Shown here: piece by piece, positions 33,352-42,255 of the stretch
Layout: every line of letters begins with the position of its first letter
Numbering within the stretch: position 1 is the first letter of the stretch
From: JAUVZF01 sp035529015
GTDB taxonomy: Bacteria > Planctomycetota > Phycisphaerae > FEN-1346
NCBI GenBank assembly: GCA_035529015.1
Contig: DATKXP010000079.1
Span: 1-64,000 of the forward strand
Length of the DNA stretch: 64,000 bases
Reading direction: 5' to 3'
Notes under the pieces: generated by a model
The model's database searches: none
Seen by the model: the letters and a program-made list of their open reading frames with translations, nothing else
Told to the model about the DNA's origin: nothing
Made by a program: the position numbers and the translations under genes

Positions 33352-33701
33352 GACGACTGGCGATGTTGGGAGTGGTGTGGTGGATCGTGCTCATCCCGAC
33401 CGGGGCCCTGGGGTGTCAGGCGATCCAGGTGCCGACCGAACGGCAGGCCCTTCGGGCAAGCGCGGACGTGTACGCGACGACCGTGATGTTGCTTGCCGAA
33501 TACCGTCGCGCCGGCTTCATCGACGATGAGGCGGCCGAGCGGATCAACACGGCCATGCGACTTGCACGGGCAGCGCTGAACGAGTGGTACGCGGCCGTCA
33601 AGGAGAACCGGCCTGTGAGCGAGGCCGTCTCGAACTTCAACCGTCAGCTCCAGGTCCTTCTGGATGAGAAGTTGGCCGCAGACAGGAGGCGGGTGAAATG
33701 A
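33348..33701 (+). CDS. Phage lipoprotein, possible Rz1-like
   Basis: A 117-residue protein whose ATG overlaps the previous stop. It has a lipoprotein signal: LAMLGVVWWIVLIPTGALGC with Cys23 as likely lipidation site. The mature part is helical (ADVYATTVMLLAEYRRAGF, ERINTAMRLARAALNEWY). Phage lipoproteins in front of a holin-like gene are often spanin (Rz1) subunits or superinfection-exclusion factors; the sequence does not decide. Confidence 0.55.
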   Translation: MRRLAMLGVVWWIVLIPTGALGCQAIQVPTERQALRASADVYATTVMLLAEYRRAGFIDDEAAERINTAMRLARAALNEWYAAVKENRPVSEAVSNFNRQLQVLLDEKLAADRRRVK

Positions 33702-33895
33702 CTGACCTCACGAACATTCTGATCCTGATCCACCTGATCACCGAAGCCACGGGGCTCGTGGCGCGGGCCATCGAGGCCGGCAGGGACGTGACGGACGAGG
33801 AACTCGCGGCCGTCTTCGCCCGGTGTGACCGGGCTGACGCCGCGTGGGATAAGGCGAACGCCGAAGGAACAGACAAGGGGCAGACCGATGGCTGA
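33698..33895 (+). CDS. Small acidic helical protein
   Basis: A 65-residue protein with overlapping start (ATGA). N-terminal hydrophobic helix (LTNILILIHLITEATGLVAR) and acidic rest (DVTDEELAAVFARCDRADAA). Overlapped by the holin-like gene. It may be a short membrane-associated lysis accessory. Confidence 0.5.
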   Translation: MTDLTNILILIHLITEATGLVARAIEAGRDVTDEELAAVFARCDRADAAWDKANAEGTDKGQTDG

Positions 33896-34076
33896 CGAGA
33901 AGAACGTCGTCGTCCAGTGGCTCGAAGGGAAGAAGACCTACGCCGTGGCGGTCACGATCCTGGTGTGCGGTGTCCTCCAGCTGTACGGCGTCGAGATCCC
34001 GGAGTTCGTGTGGGCTGCGCTGGTTGCGTTCGGCCTCGGCTTTCTCCGTGCGGGAGTCGCCAAGGGCCAGGGGTAA
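33888..34076 (+). CDS. Holin-like small membrane protein
   Basis: A 62-residue protein with two hydrophobic segments: YAVAVTILVCGVLQLYGV and FVWAALVAFGLGFLRAGVA. Size, topology and basic ends fit a phage holin or a 2-TM helper; no endolysin gene was recognised next to it. It ends 3 nt before the tape measure gene. Confidence 0.55.
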   Translation: MADEKNVVVQWLEGKKTYAVAVTILVCGVLQLYGVEIPEFVWAALVAFGLGFLRAGVAKGQG

Positions 34077-34079
34077 CCG

Positions 34080-36425
34080 ATGGTCTCGTCACGCGGTATC
34101 CGAGCGGGCGCGGCTTACGTCGAACTGTACGCCCACGATTCGAAGCTCGTCCGCGGCCTGAAGCGGGCCTCCAGGCGCCTCAAGGCGTTCGGCGCGAACG
34201 TCCGCAACATCGGTGCGCGCCTCGTCAAGGCGAGCGCCGTCATGGCTACACCGCTCGTGGCCGGCGCCAAGGTCTACGCCGACTTCGAGCAGCAGATGGC
34301 CAACGTTGCCACGATGCTCGACAAGCCTGCTGACCACATGGACGCCTTCAAGAAGGGCATCCGGTCGATGGCGGTGGAGTTCGGCGAATCGACCGAGGCG
34401 CTGGCCGGTGGACTGTACGACATCCTGTCGGCCAGCATTCCCGCCGAGAAGGCCCTGGAGGTCCTGGCCGTTGCTTCCAGGGCAGCGAAGGCAGGGCTCA
34501 CGGACACGAAGACGGCAGCCGACGCCATCACGACGGTCCTGAACTCGTACGGCCTCGCGGCGGAGCACGCGGGTGCTGTCTCCGACCTCCTCTTCTCCGT
34601 GGTCAAGCGCGGCAAGACGACCTTCGCCGAACTCGCCCCGCAGATCGGTATGGTCGCATCCACCGCCGCCAGCGCGGGTGTGGGCCTCGATGAACTGGGC
34701 GCGGCCCTGGCCACCCTCACGCGCCACGGTGTGAAGACCGAGAACGCCGTCACGGCCGTTAACCAGATCGTCATGTCGTTCCTGAAGCCCTCGAAAGAGG
34801 CGGCTGACGTGGCCAGGCAACTGGGCTTTGAGATGTCGTCCGCGACGCTCCACACCGAAGGCCTCGCCGGGGTCTTCGAGAAGATCAGTCGCCTCTCGCC
34901 CGACGCCATCGCCAAACTGTTCCCGAACGCCCGGGCGCTGCGGGGCGTCATCCCGGCGCTCAAGAACATGGAAGGCTTTCTGGCGGACATCGGCGCCATG
35001 AGGACCGGAGCCGGGGCGACCGAGACCGCCTACAAGAAGATGGCCGCCACGCTCGCACACGCCTTCGCCCAGGTCAAACAGGCGGGGCTCGTGGCGCTGT
35101 CGGTGGTAGGCGAATCGCTTGCCGAGCCGCTCTCGAAGGCGGCTGCCACCATCAAGCGGTACGCTGCGTTCGTCACCGACCTCATCGCCCGGAACAAGGG
35201 CCTCGTGGTCGCTGCCGCGAAGGTCGTTGCCATCATCGGCCTGGTGGGCGGTGCGCTCGTGGTCGTGGGTGCGGCAGGTTCGGCCCTGGCGACGGTCTTT
35301 GGCGGCATCGCAGCCATCGTCACAGGTGTGGGGACGGCTATCGGCGTACTTGGCACCGTTCTGGCTGCCCTCGTCTCACCCATCGGTCTTGTGATCGCGG
35401 CCGTGGCCGCCCTCGGCGCATACATCTTGTATGCGACCGGAGCGGCGGGGAAGGCCCTGAAATGGCTCGGGGAGAAGTTCGGTCAACTGAGGGAGTTTGC
35501 CGGCGAGGCGTACCGCGGCATCGCTGACGCCCTGGCTGCCGGCGACATCGGCCTCGCGGCTCGGATCCTGTGGCTGACGCTGAAGGTCGCCTGGCAGAAA
35601 GGCGTCGGCTGGCTCCTCCGCGTCTGGCTGCAGTTCAAGCATGGGTTCCTCTCGGTCGCCTACGCCGCGTTCTACGGGACGTTGGCGCTCGCGCGGACCG
35701 TCTGGCACGGCATCCAGATCGCGGCCGTCGAGGCGGCCGCATTCATGCTCAAGGCCTGGGACCGGTACGTCTTCGCCGTGGCCCGGGCGATGCTGTGGCT
35801 CCAGTCACGATTGACGAAGATCTGGAACGTCCTCAAAGGGAAGTTCGACGAGACGTTCGACCCTCAGGCCGCCAATCGTGCCGTCCAGCAACAGTACGAG
35901 TACGGGAGTCAGTACCTCAAGGAGGAAGGTGCGCGTCGCCAGAAGACGCTCGAGGGGGCCCGTCAGCGGGTCCGTGAGCACGAGCAGGAGCAGTACGAGG
36001 CCGGGATGGCCGAGATCAGCCGGGCCCACCAGGCGAAGAAGCGGGCCATGGAAGAGGAGGCTCGGACTCGGACGGCCGCGGCCCAGGCCGAACTGGATCA
36101 GGCCCGCCAGGAGTGGCGCGCTGCCATCGCCGAGGCACGCAGGAAACGCGAGGCCCGTGAGGCCGCCGACGAGGGCCCCGGCAAACTCAAGGGACCTGCG
36201 AGCCTCGTAGGCAAGGTCCAGGACAGCCTGGCCGGTCTGGGTGACACGCTGAAGAAGACGGCCGAGCGCACCATCAGCGTCACCGGCACGTTCAGTGCCA
36301 TGGCGGTGGCCGGACTCGGTGCCGGCAGCGTGGCCGAACGGACCGCCAAGGCGACCGAGGAGACCGCCCAGAACACCAAGAAACTCGTCACGGAAACCCG
36401 CGTCGGCGGGCTGACCTTCAGCTAG
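34080..36425 (+). CDS. Tail tape measure protein (TP901-type)
   Basis: A 781-residue protein. The N-terminal 330 residues have the TP901 tape measure core: FEQQMANVATMLDK, SIPAEKALEVLAVASRAAKA, TFAELAPQIGMVASTAASAG and KTENAVTAVNQI. Residues 375-470 are very hydrophobic (several Ala/Val/Gly stretches), as usual for the part injected into the host membrane. Residues 590-690 form a long charged coiled coil (AMEEEARTRTAAAQAELDQA). Its length sets the tail length; by the usual ~1.5 angstrom per residue relation, the tail would be just over 100 nm. This is the best evidence for a long-tailed phage. Confidence 0.88.
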   Translation: MVSSRGIRAGAAYVELYAHDSKLVRGLKRASRRLKAFGANVRNIGARLVKASAVMATPLVAGAKVYADFEQQMANVATMLDKPADHMDAFKKGIRSMAVEFGESTEALAGGLYDILSASIPAEKALEVLAVASRAAKAGLTDTKTAADAITTVLNSYGLAAEHAGAVSDLLFSVVKRGKTTFAELAPQIGMVASTAASAGVGLDELGAALATLTRHGVKTENAVTAVNQIVMSFLKPSKEAADVARQLGFEMSSATLHTEGLAGVFEKISRLSPDAIAKLFPNARALRGVIPALKNMEGFLADIGAMRTGAGATETAYKKMAATLAHAFAQVKQAGLVALSVVGESLAEPLSKAAATIKRYAAFVTDLIARNKGLVVAAAKVVAIIGLVGGALVVVGAAGSALATVFGGIAAIVTGVGTAIGVLGTVLAALVSPIGLVIAAVAALGAYILYATGAAGKALKWLGEKFGQLREFAGEAYRGIADALAAGDIGLAARILWLTLKVAWQKGVGWLLRVWLQFKHGFLSVAYAAFYGTLALARTVWHGIQIAAVEAAAFMLKAWDRYVFAVARAMLWLQSRLTKIWNVLKGKFDETFDPQAANRAVQQQYEYGSQYLKEEGARRQKTLEGARQRVREHEQEQYEAGMAEISRAHQAKKRAMEEEARTRTAAAQAELDQARQEWRAAIAEARRKREAREAADEGPGKLKGPASLVGKVQDSLAGLGDTLKKTAERTISVTGTFSAMAVAGLGAGSVAERTAKATEETAQNTKKLVTETRVGGLTFS

Positions 36426-36437
36426 CACAGGACGGCC

Positions 36438-37262
36438 ATGGCCATCACCGTTACCGAAAAGCCCGACAGCCGCCCGTCCTCGGACGGCCAGGACGCCTCA
36501 GCCGAACTCCTCTACACCGTCCGCGGGACGGCCGACGATGCTGCAGCGAAGGCGGCGCTGGCGTCCGAGGCTCCCACGACGCACGGTGACCTCGTCCGGC
36601 AGACCTGGGGCGTCGAACCGGTCCACGTCGATACCGGGAGTCCCGACGACTGTATCTGGGACGGCACGGTCCGATACGGCCGTGTGAACAACACGCCGCC
36701 GGAGACCGGCGAGTCCGTGTTCAACTTCGACACGGGCGGCGGGACGCAGCATATCACCCAGAGCCTCCAGACCGCGGGCAGTTACGCGCCGCCGGGCAAG
36801 ACGGCCCCGAACTTCAAGGGCGCGATCGGCGTCACACACGACTCGGTCGAGGGCGTGGATATCACCGTCCCGATCTACCAGTTCTCCGAGACGCATTACC
36901 TGGCCGACTCGGTCGTGACGCCCGCCTACAAGGCGACGCTCTTCAACCTGACCGGCAAGGTTAACTCGGGCGCGTTCAAGGGCTTTGAGGCGGGCGAGGT
37001 CCTGTTCCTCGGTGCGTCCGGGTCGAAGCGTGGCGAAACGGACTGGGAGATCACGTTCCGTTTTGCGGCCAGCCCGAACCGGACGGGCCTGACGGTCGGC
37101 GACATCACCGGCATCTCGAAGAAGGGGTGGGAGTACATGTGGGTCCGCTACGCCGACGCTGAGGATGACGACGCGAAGGAGCTCGTCAAGCGGCCCACGT
37201 CCGTGCACGTGGAGAAGGTGTACGAGGAAGGGGACTTTGTGGGCTTGGGGATTGGCTCATGA
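36438..37262 (+). CDS. Distal tail/tail-tip protein, uncharacterised
   Basis: A 274-residue beta-rich protein directly after the tape measure gene. Segments such as ELLYTVRGTADDAAAKAALA, YQFSETHYLADSV, VNSGAFKGFEAGEVLFLG and WEITFRFAASPN look like a tail-hub or tail-tip fold. The N-terminus (VTEKPDSRPSSDGQD) is flexible. Role inferred from its place in the operon. Confidence 0.55.
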   Translation: MAITVTEKPDSRPSSDGQDASAELLYTVRGTADDAAAKAALASEAPTTHGDLVRQTWGVEPVHVDTGSPDDCIWDGTVRYGRVNNTPPETGESVFNFDTGGGTQHITQSLQTAGSYAPPGKTAPNFKGAIGVTHDSVEGVDITVPIYQFSETHYLADSVVTPAYKATLFNLTGKVNSGAFKGFEAGEVLFLGASGSKRGETDWEITFRFAASPNRTGLTVGDITGISKKGWEYMWVRYADAEDDDAKELVKRPTSVHVEKVYEEGDFVGLGIGS

Positions 37263-37288
37263 GACAGGAGAATCGCAGGTGCTGCGGC

Positions 37289-38023
37289 TCAGCAGTTGAC
37301 GTACTGGATCGGGTTCCGGCTCCGCTCGCTGAAGTATCCGTCGACGGAGCGCCCGAGGTACTTCCTTCGGACAGGATCCAGTGCAACTGTTCCGACGAAC
37401 TCCCACCGGCCTTTCATCGGATGGCCCTGATGGTGCCACGCGTTGAAGGTGGAACCGGACCGCAACCACTGCGATATGGCGTAGACCTCGCGGACGATGT
37501 CCCGGTACACGGCAAGGGCATATCGGGCTTTCTCTCTTCTGGTTCCGACGACCCACACGCCGCGGGTGGCGTCGTAGAGTTCGGCTTCCGAGATCCCATA
37601 ATGGTACATACGGCTGATCCGGATGAGCATCACGGGTTCGGTGATCCGGGCCGGCTTCCGCTGGTAGAGCGAGAGCACCTGGTCGAGGGACATGCGGCCC
37701 TGGCGGGAACTGTGATGTCCGTGAACACGGTTAGACAGCCGGTCGAGGCCGACGAGGTCAATCGCCGCCATCTCAACAGCCAGTGCCGCCTTCTCGTCCT
37801 TCAGGCCGTGGATGAGGACCTCTACGCGAGGTTCCAGCCCGCGCTTGCGGAGCCCCCGAATCTTGGCGCCGTGAGGGGTTTTGCCTCGCCCGTCTACGTG
37901 ACAGAGCAAGCGGTTGCCTTTCCCCTTGCCGACGTAGAACACCTCGTCGGTCTCGGGGTCGACGTACAGGTAGACGTAGTAGCCCAGTTCGCGAGTGACG
38001 CACGAAGGGAGCCTCTTGATCAT
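37289..38023 (-). CDS. GIY-YIG nuclease-domain protein
   Basis: A 244-residue protein on the strand opposite to the tail genes, with its own ribosome site (aggaggagggaggag). The N-terminus has the LEM3-type GIY-YIG pattern: YYVYLYVDPETDEVFYVGKG, followed by KGNRLLCHV and a helical stretch with Glu in AVEMAAIDLVG. The C-terminal half (YDATRGVWVVGTRREKARYA) is an extra domain that I do not recognise. Likely a DNA endonuclease carried as a moron: a homing-type, anti-competitor or defence nuclease. It separates the tail tip genes. Confidence 0.75.
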   Translation of the reverse strand: MIKRLPSCVTRELGYYVYLYVDPETDEVFYVGKGKGNRLLCHVDGRGKTPHGAKIRGLRKRGLEPRVEVLIHGLKDEKAALAVEMAAIDLVGLDRLSNRVHGHHSSRQGRMSLDQVLSLYQRKPARITEPVMLIRISRMYHYGISEAELYDATRGVWVVGTRREKARYALAVYRDIVREVYAISQWLRSGSTFNAWHHQGHPMKGRWEFVGTVALDPVRRKYLGRSVDGYFSERSRNPIQYVNC

Positions 38024-38136
38024 GGCTCCTCCCTCCTCCTTGCCGCACGGATGCTCAGCGTCTTCAGCACGGACACTCCCAGCGTTAAAGGCTTGTTGAA
38101 CATGCGTAGTATAGCGAGTGCTGGGGGGGATGGCGA

Positions 38137-39075
38137 GTGAGCCTGCAGAAAGTCAAGTCCGGCGACCCACTGGAGATCCCGGCACGCACCCACAACGCCT
38201 TCATCGACGCCGCCCGTGACCACCTGGCCCGGCAGCAGAACGTGGCAGGTGCGCCCGTTGCGGAACTCCGTCCTGGCGGCATCGTGCCGGTGAAGAACGC
38301 AAGCGGCGCGGATCGCGAGCGGTTCGATATCCTGGGCATCGATGCGCCGATCTTCACGCCCACCGACAACGAGGACGGTTTCAAGAACCAAGTCGCCCTC
38401 AAAGGCGTCCTGCCCACCGAAGCCGACCACGCGGGCAGGTTCGCTATCCTCCTTGAGCCGCTGAAGGCGGGCGCCATCGGCCTCGCGTGCGTCCAGGGCG
38501 TCTGTCCTGTGAAGGTCAGCGTCGAGGACGAGGACCACCCCTGCGCCGACGTGAACGACGGCCAGGCCGGAAGTCTCAAGAGCGGCGTGAGCGGGGCTGC
38601 CTTCATCCTCTGGAAGGAGTCCGGCACGGGCGAGAAATGGGCCGTGGTCAAACTCGGCGTGCCCCCCGACTCGCTCGGCAGCCTGTTTGCCGTGCTGGTC
38701 ACGAAAGACGGCGGGGTGGCCGGAGACGCCGCGACCGACTGCACGTTCACCTACACGGTCAAGGACCTTCTCGGCGCGGAACTCGCCACGGCCCTTTCGC
38801 CCCTGCGGCCGCGCTTTGCGCACACCGAGTACGTCGAGCCGGGCGCGGATTCGCCGGGCACCGCCTGGTACGACGCCCAGGGGGACCTGCAACTCCTCGA
38901 GGCGGTCGAGGAGGTGCCGAAGACCGACCTCGTCGCGGTTCTCACCAGCCTGCGCTATGACACCACCGCGCACGAGTTCCAGTACAAGAAGACCAGCGTG
39001 CGGGTCATCGAGACCGAAGATGAGGACGCCGCATGGACCGCCATCACGGACCTGACGGAATGCGACGACACGTGA
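38137..39075 (+). CDS. Tail-associated protein, uncharacterised
   Basis: A 312-residue beta-rich protein starting at GTG 38137 after a G-rich ribosome site. The opening LQKVKSGDPLEIPARTHNAF is a typical phage tail start in this group, followed by RERFDILGIDAPIFTPTDN and ILWKESGTGEKWAVVKLG. The last 40 residues are acidic. Its family role is not known to me; position suggests a tail or receptor-related structural protein. Confidence 0.55.
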   Translation: MSLQKVKSGDPLEIPARTHNAFIDAARDHLARQQNVAGAPVAELRPGGIVPVKNASGADRERFDILGIDAPIFTPTDNEDGFKNQVALKGVLPTEADHAGRFAILLEPLKAGAIGLACVQGVCPVKVSVEDEDHPCADVNDGQAGSLKSGVSGAAFILWKESGTGEKWAVVKLGVPPDSLGSLFAVLVTKDGGVAGDAATDCTFTYTVKDLLGAELATALSPLRPRFAHTEYVEPGADSPGTAWYDAQGDLQLLEAVEEVPKTDLVAVLTSLRYDTTAHEFQYKKTSVRVIETEDEDAAWTAITDLTECDDT

Positions 39076-39091
39076 TTCAGGGGCGCTCGCC

Positions 39092-39655
39092 GTGGCCTAC
39101 TCAGACAAGCCGATGTACAGCAAGAAGACCGGCAAGCCCATCTACCGCAAGAGCAACGACAGGCTGATCTACGGCGACCCGGACGACTGTGACTGCTGCG
39201 GGGGAATTGGCGGATGCTGCGGCTCCGACAACCCTCCCGGCCACCCCCAGAACGATGCCGTCATTACCATCGTTGGGGAGTGCGGCACGGACGAGTGGGG
39301 CGAGCCGTCCGAGTTCTGCTCCGACTGGTGTCACGAGGGGGCCGGGGCGTACGGGTGGTATGGCTGCTGGTTCCAGCAGGGGCCTCCAACCGATGGTCTC
39401 GTGTGGTACTGGTATTTCGTCCCCGAGGAGGGGCACGAGTGGCGGCTGCAAATCAATTACGACTTGGACCTGGACATCTGGCAGGCGACCCTGTGGGGAC
39501 ACAACGACCAGAGCGTCACCTACCAGGGCGACATCCCGCCGCTCGCGTGTGACCACACGACTCACAAGCTCAGCGGCTCGTTTTCGCTGCCGGGCCTGGC
39601 CATTGCGCCTTATTGCGGGTGCGTAGGATGCACGGCGAACGTGACGATTGGCTGA
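39092..39655 (+). CDS. Cys/Trp-rich phage protein
   Basis: A 187-residue protein (GTG start) opening with KPMYSKKTGKPIYRKSNDRL, then a Cys-rich segment (DPDDCDCCGGIGGCCG) and many Trp/Tyr residues (WYGCWFQQGP, WYWYFVPEEGHEW). Fourteen or so cysteines suggest disulfides or metal binding in a fibre-tip protein. Unknown function; it is followed by another Cys-rich gene overlapping its end. Confidence 0.55.
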   Translation: MAYSDKPMYSKKTGKPIYRKSNDRLIYGDPDDCDCCGGIGGCCGSDNPPGHPQNDAVITIVGECGTDEWGEPSEFCSDWCHEGAGAYGWYGCWFQQGPPTDGLVWYWYFVPEEGHEWRLQINYDLDLDIWQATLWGHNDQSVTYQGDIPPLACDHTTHKLSGSFSLPGLAIAPYCGCVGCTANVTIG

Positions 39656-40173
39656 GACCCGAGTTCTGCGAGTCCGCGCACTGCCACGTCGGTGCGCATT
39701 GCTGCGTCTGCCGCGACAAGGAGGGCGGTCGCCGGTGGCGACGGCTCATCGCCCAGCGGTTCGAAGTGGACGGCGTTGACTGGCCCTGTCCGCACGGGAA
39801 CCCGTGGGGGTATCAGCCGCCGGAGCGAACGCGCCGGTCCGTCCTGCCGTATGTCGCCGCCAGCCACGGCACCCTGGCAGGGCGAGCCCCTGGCAGGGCT
39901 GCGCCCGCCGTGGCCCGCTGCCGTGGCTCGACCGCGAGCCGTACCCGTGCCAGGGAGCGTCGAGCGATCTGCGATGCGTGTGAGGTGCCAGCCCTGGAGT
40001 GCGAGGTCCGGTACAAGCGCGAACTTCAGGCGGCCAGCGGCAGAACCTGCTGGTTCAACCGATTCGTTCGCCGGGCTTCATCGTGCTGTCCCGCTGACCC
40101 GCCGAAGTGGTCGGCAGTGAACGAGCCGCGCCTGCCGGGAAGCATCATGCCGAAAGCGGCGGCATCCGTGTGA
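39628..40173 (+). CDS. Cys-rich phage protein
   Basis: About 181 residues; ATG 39628 inside the previous gene is the best start. CESAHCHVGAHCCVCRDKEG at the N-terminus and CDACEVPALEC with CWFNRFVRRASSCCPADPPK at the C-terminus form Cys clusters suited to zinc binding. The middle (90-120) is low-complexity. Unknown; a late structural or assembly helper by position. Confidence 0.5.
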   Translation: MHGERDDWLRPEFCESAHCHVGAHCCVCRDKEGGRRWRRLIAQRFEVDGVDWPCPHGNPWGYQPPERTRRSVLPYVAASHGTLAGRAPGRAAPAVARCRGSTASRTRARERRAICDACEVPALECEVRYKRELQAASGRTCWFNRFVRRASSCCPADPPKWSAVNEPRLPGSIMPKAAASV

Positions 40174-40210
40174 TGGCTAAGCCCGCCTCTGCTCGTCCCT
40201 ACTATCCGTG

Positions 40211-40372
40211 ATGAGAGAGACCAGCGGCCTCGAGCAGATCGTCATCTGGCAGGACGGCGACAAGAACCTCCACGTGCGGGTCAAGAAGAACGGCATCTGG
40301 TTGCCGGACGGGACCGAACTGGACATGACGTTCAACGATTCCGGTCACGTCACGGACGGGTGGTGGGATTGA
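40211..40372 (+). CDS. Small phage protein A (53 residues)
   Basis: A short frame with protein-like content: LEQIVIWQDGDKNLHVRVKK and a C-terminus TFNDSGHVTDGWWD. The end is similar to that of the next small gene (GHVTGAWQ). No family recognised; co-translated with its neighbour through an overlapping start. Confidence 0.5.
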   Translation: MRETSGLEQIVIWQDGDKNLHVRVKKNGIWLPDGTELDMTFNDSGHVTDGWWD

Positions 40373-40485
40373 GGTTGGTGCAGCACGGCTACACCAAGAA
40401 CGGCCAGTTCTACGGCTGGTACAGCACCATCGAGGTCGAGATCGACAAAAAAGGCCACGTAACGGGTGCTTGGCAGAGCAGCTGA
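40369..40485 (+). CDS. Small phage protein B (38 residues)
   Basis: Starts at TTG 40369 in the stop of the previous gene. HGYTKNGQFYGWYSTIEVEI then DKKGHVTGAWQSS. The shared GHVT-x-x-W end with the previous protein suggests a duplication or a small beta-hairpin module. Confidence 0.4.
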   Translation: MRLVQHGYTKNGQFYGWYSTIEVEIDKKGHVTGAWQSS

Positions 40486-40804
40486 CGGTGCCTGTGTGTG
40501 CCACTTCTCAGCCGCCCCCACTGTCAGACCCCGCGCGCCGCCGCGCTTCCGCTGGCGCTCCCCCACCGGCAACTTCCCGTGGACCGCCACCGCTCACGCA
40601 CGTGCTCATGGTTCGGTAAGGCACGTGCAAACAGGAAGGCCGGGTACACCGTTGGGAGGATTCCTGAGCAGCCAGCACCCGGCGTCTGCGGATCCTATGC
40701 CCAAGGTGCGCAACATCGTGTTGCGCGATGGGTCGGACTTGACGCCGTGCAACGGATGTGGTACCTTAGGCTTGACTAGGGTAGACGATGAGGGGCTTGG
40801 CGGA
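40486..40804. other. Junction between virion module and cargo B
   Basis: No certain gene. A sigma70-like promoter candidate is TTGACG at 40739, 17-bp spacer, TACCTT at 40762, just ahead of the HTH gene. The frame upstream of 40697 (Arg/Pro-rich) looks non-coding. Confidence 0.4.
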
Positions 40805-41041
40805 ATGCCTACCGAAGTCAACGGCACAGAGTATTTCTCAACCACAGAGGTTGCGGAGCGCGCCTGCGTGTCGAGGCAGACAATATGGCGCTGGCGAAAG
40901 AGCGGCGTGATCCCTCCTGGGCGTAGGTACCGGAACGGTCAGGTGCTTTTTACGGAGGAAGAGGCGGATGCCATCGAGGCGCACGCAAACAGGCTCGAAC
41001 CTCTTGACAGTGGATTCCAGACGCACCCCACGCTATTCTGA
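40805..41041 (+). CDS. HTH regulator of the Ssp-like locus
   Basis: A 78-residue protein with a MerR/excisionase-type HTH: EYFSTTEVAERACVSRQTIW followed by RWRKSGVIPPGRRY. The start could also be ATG 40697, adding a Cys pair (CNGCGTLG) at the N-terminus. It lies about 40 nt before the cysteine desulfurase gene, in the same direction, and is a natural candidate for control of the following operon. Confidence 0.65.
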   Translation: MPTEVNGTEYFSTTEVAERACVSRQTIWRWRKSGVIPPGRRYRNGQVLFTEEEADAIEAHANRLEPLDSGFQTHPTLF

Positions 41042-41077
41042 CAGAGCCCTTGTTTGACACAGGAAGGCAGAATCTCT

Positions 41078-42253
41078 GTGCATGAAGTATATTTGGACAA
41101 CAACTCGACAACGAAGCTGCTTCCGGAGGTCTGCGAAGCTGTCATTGCGGCCGCGCAAGGGGACGCGTCCAACCCGTCGAGCTCGCAGCCATCTGGCGAT
41201 AGAGCTCGAGCGGTTTTGCGAGACTCGCGTGCCGCGCTTGCGGAGCTCATTGGCTGTGATCCTGGCAGTCTCTACTTCACGAGCGGAGGCACCGAAGCGA
41301 ACAGTTGGGTCCTGCAGGCGCTGGCGCGCAGGGAGGTAGCCACGGCCAACAGGATCCTGACGTCTCCCATCGAACATGCGTCGATCTTGCGGACGTGCGA
41401 CGCCTTGGCAGATATTGGGGTGACCGTCGACCTGCTACCAGCTGATGTCTGCGGTCGGGTAAACGTTGTTGATCTGGCAGCGTCCCTGCAGCGGCCAACC
41501 ACGCTGGTAAGTATTCAATGGGCCAACAATGAGACCGGCGTCGTTCAGCCTATCCAGGCCATTGCCGAGGAATGTCGGCGAAGAGGTGTGCTTTTCCACA
41601 CCGATGCCGCTCAGGCTGTCGGGAAGCTACCCATTGACCTCCACGAGCTTCCTGCCGATTTTCTCACCCTAACCGCCCACAAGTGGCATGGACCGGCAGG
41701 TGTGGGTGCCCTCTACGTTCGCTCCCCTCGTCGGTTCGGGCCACTCTTCTTCGGTGGTGGACAGGAAGCTGGGCTTAGGCCTGGCACGGAGAACATCCTT
41801 GGCATCGCCGGGATGGGCTGCGCAGCTCGATTGCGTTCTGCACGACTCGCCGAGGTTTCTGCCGCGATGCAACGACTCCGAGACGAGTTCGAACAACAGT
41901 TGCTGCAGCGCATTCCCAGCGCAGTGATCAATGGCGGGGGGGCAGATCGCATCTGCAATACGTCGAACGTGCTCTTTGCAGGAATCGACGGCGAAGCGAT
42001 GGTGGCGCAGCTGGGGCTTGAGGGGATCTCCTGCTCTCAGGGCTCCGCTTGTGAATCGATGCGGCCCGAGCCCTCGCGCGTCCTCAGGGCGATGGGGCTA
42101 AGTGAGGAGGACGCCTATGCTAGCATCAGGTTTAGCTTCTCGGAGCTGAATAGCAACCTCGACGTCGATGTCGCGGTGGAGACTATTGGCCGTGTCCATG
42201 AGCTTATTGCGGCGCGTTCGCGCTCGCTAGCCCGCCAAAGGAGTGAGGTGTAA
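41078..42253 (+). CDS. sspA: Cysteine desulfurase, SspA/DndA-like
   Basis: A 391-residue PLP enzyme of the NifS/IscS family. GTG 41078 was preferred over TTG 41054 because aggaagg lies 10 nt upstream and the protein then opens with the usual V-Y-L-D-N-N-S-T-T. The PLP lysine is Lys202 (LTAHKWHGPAGVG) and the persulfide Cys is Cys325 (SQGSACES). It takes sulfur from cysteine and hands it to the ATP-pyrophosphatase encoded downstream for DNA backbone phosphorothioation. Only 2 nt separate it from the DUF4007 gene. Confidence 0.85.
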   Translation: MHEVYLDNNSTTKLLPEVCEAVIAAAQGDASNPSSSQPSGDRARAVLRDSRAALAELIGCDPGSLYFTSGGTEANSWVLQALARREVATANRILTSPIEHASILRTCDALADIGVTVDLLPADVCGRVNVVDLAASLQRPTTLVSIQWANNETGVVQPIQAIAEECRRRGVLFHTDAAQAVGKLPIDLHELPADFLTLTAHKWHGPAGVGALYVRSPRRFGPLFFGGGQEAGLRPGTENILGIAGMGCAARLRSARLAEVSAAMQRLRDEFEQQLLQRIPSAVINGGGADRICNTSNVLFAGIDGEAMVAQLGLEGISCSQGSACESMRPEPSRVLRAMGLSEEDAYASIRFSFSELNSNLDVDVAVETIGRVHELIAARSRSLARQRSEV

Positions 42254-42255
42254 CG

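Noticed and set aside
41054..41077. TTG 41054 as start of the cysteine desulfurase
   Set aside because: GTG 41078 has a Shine-Dalgarno at the right distance and gives the canonical N-terminus of the family.
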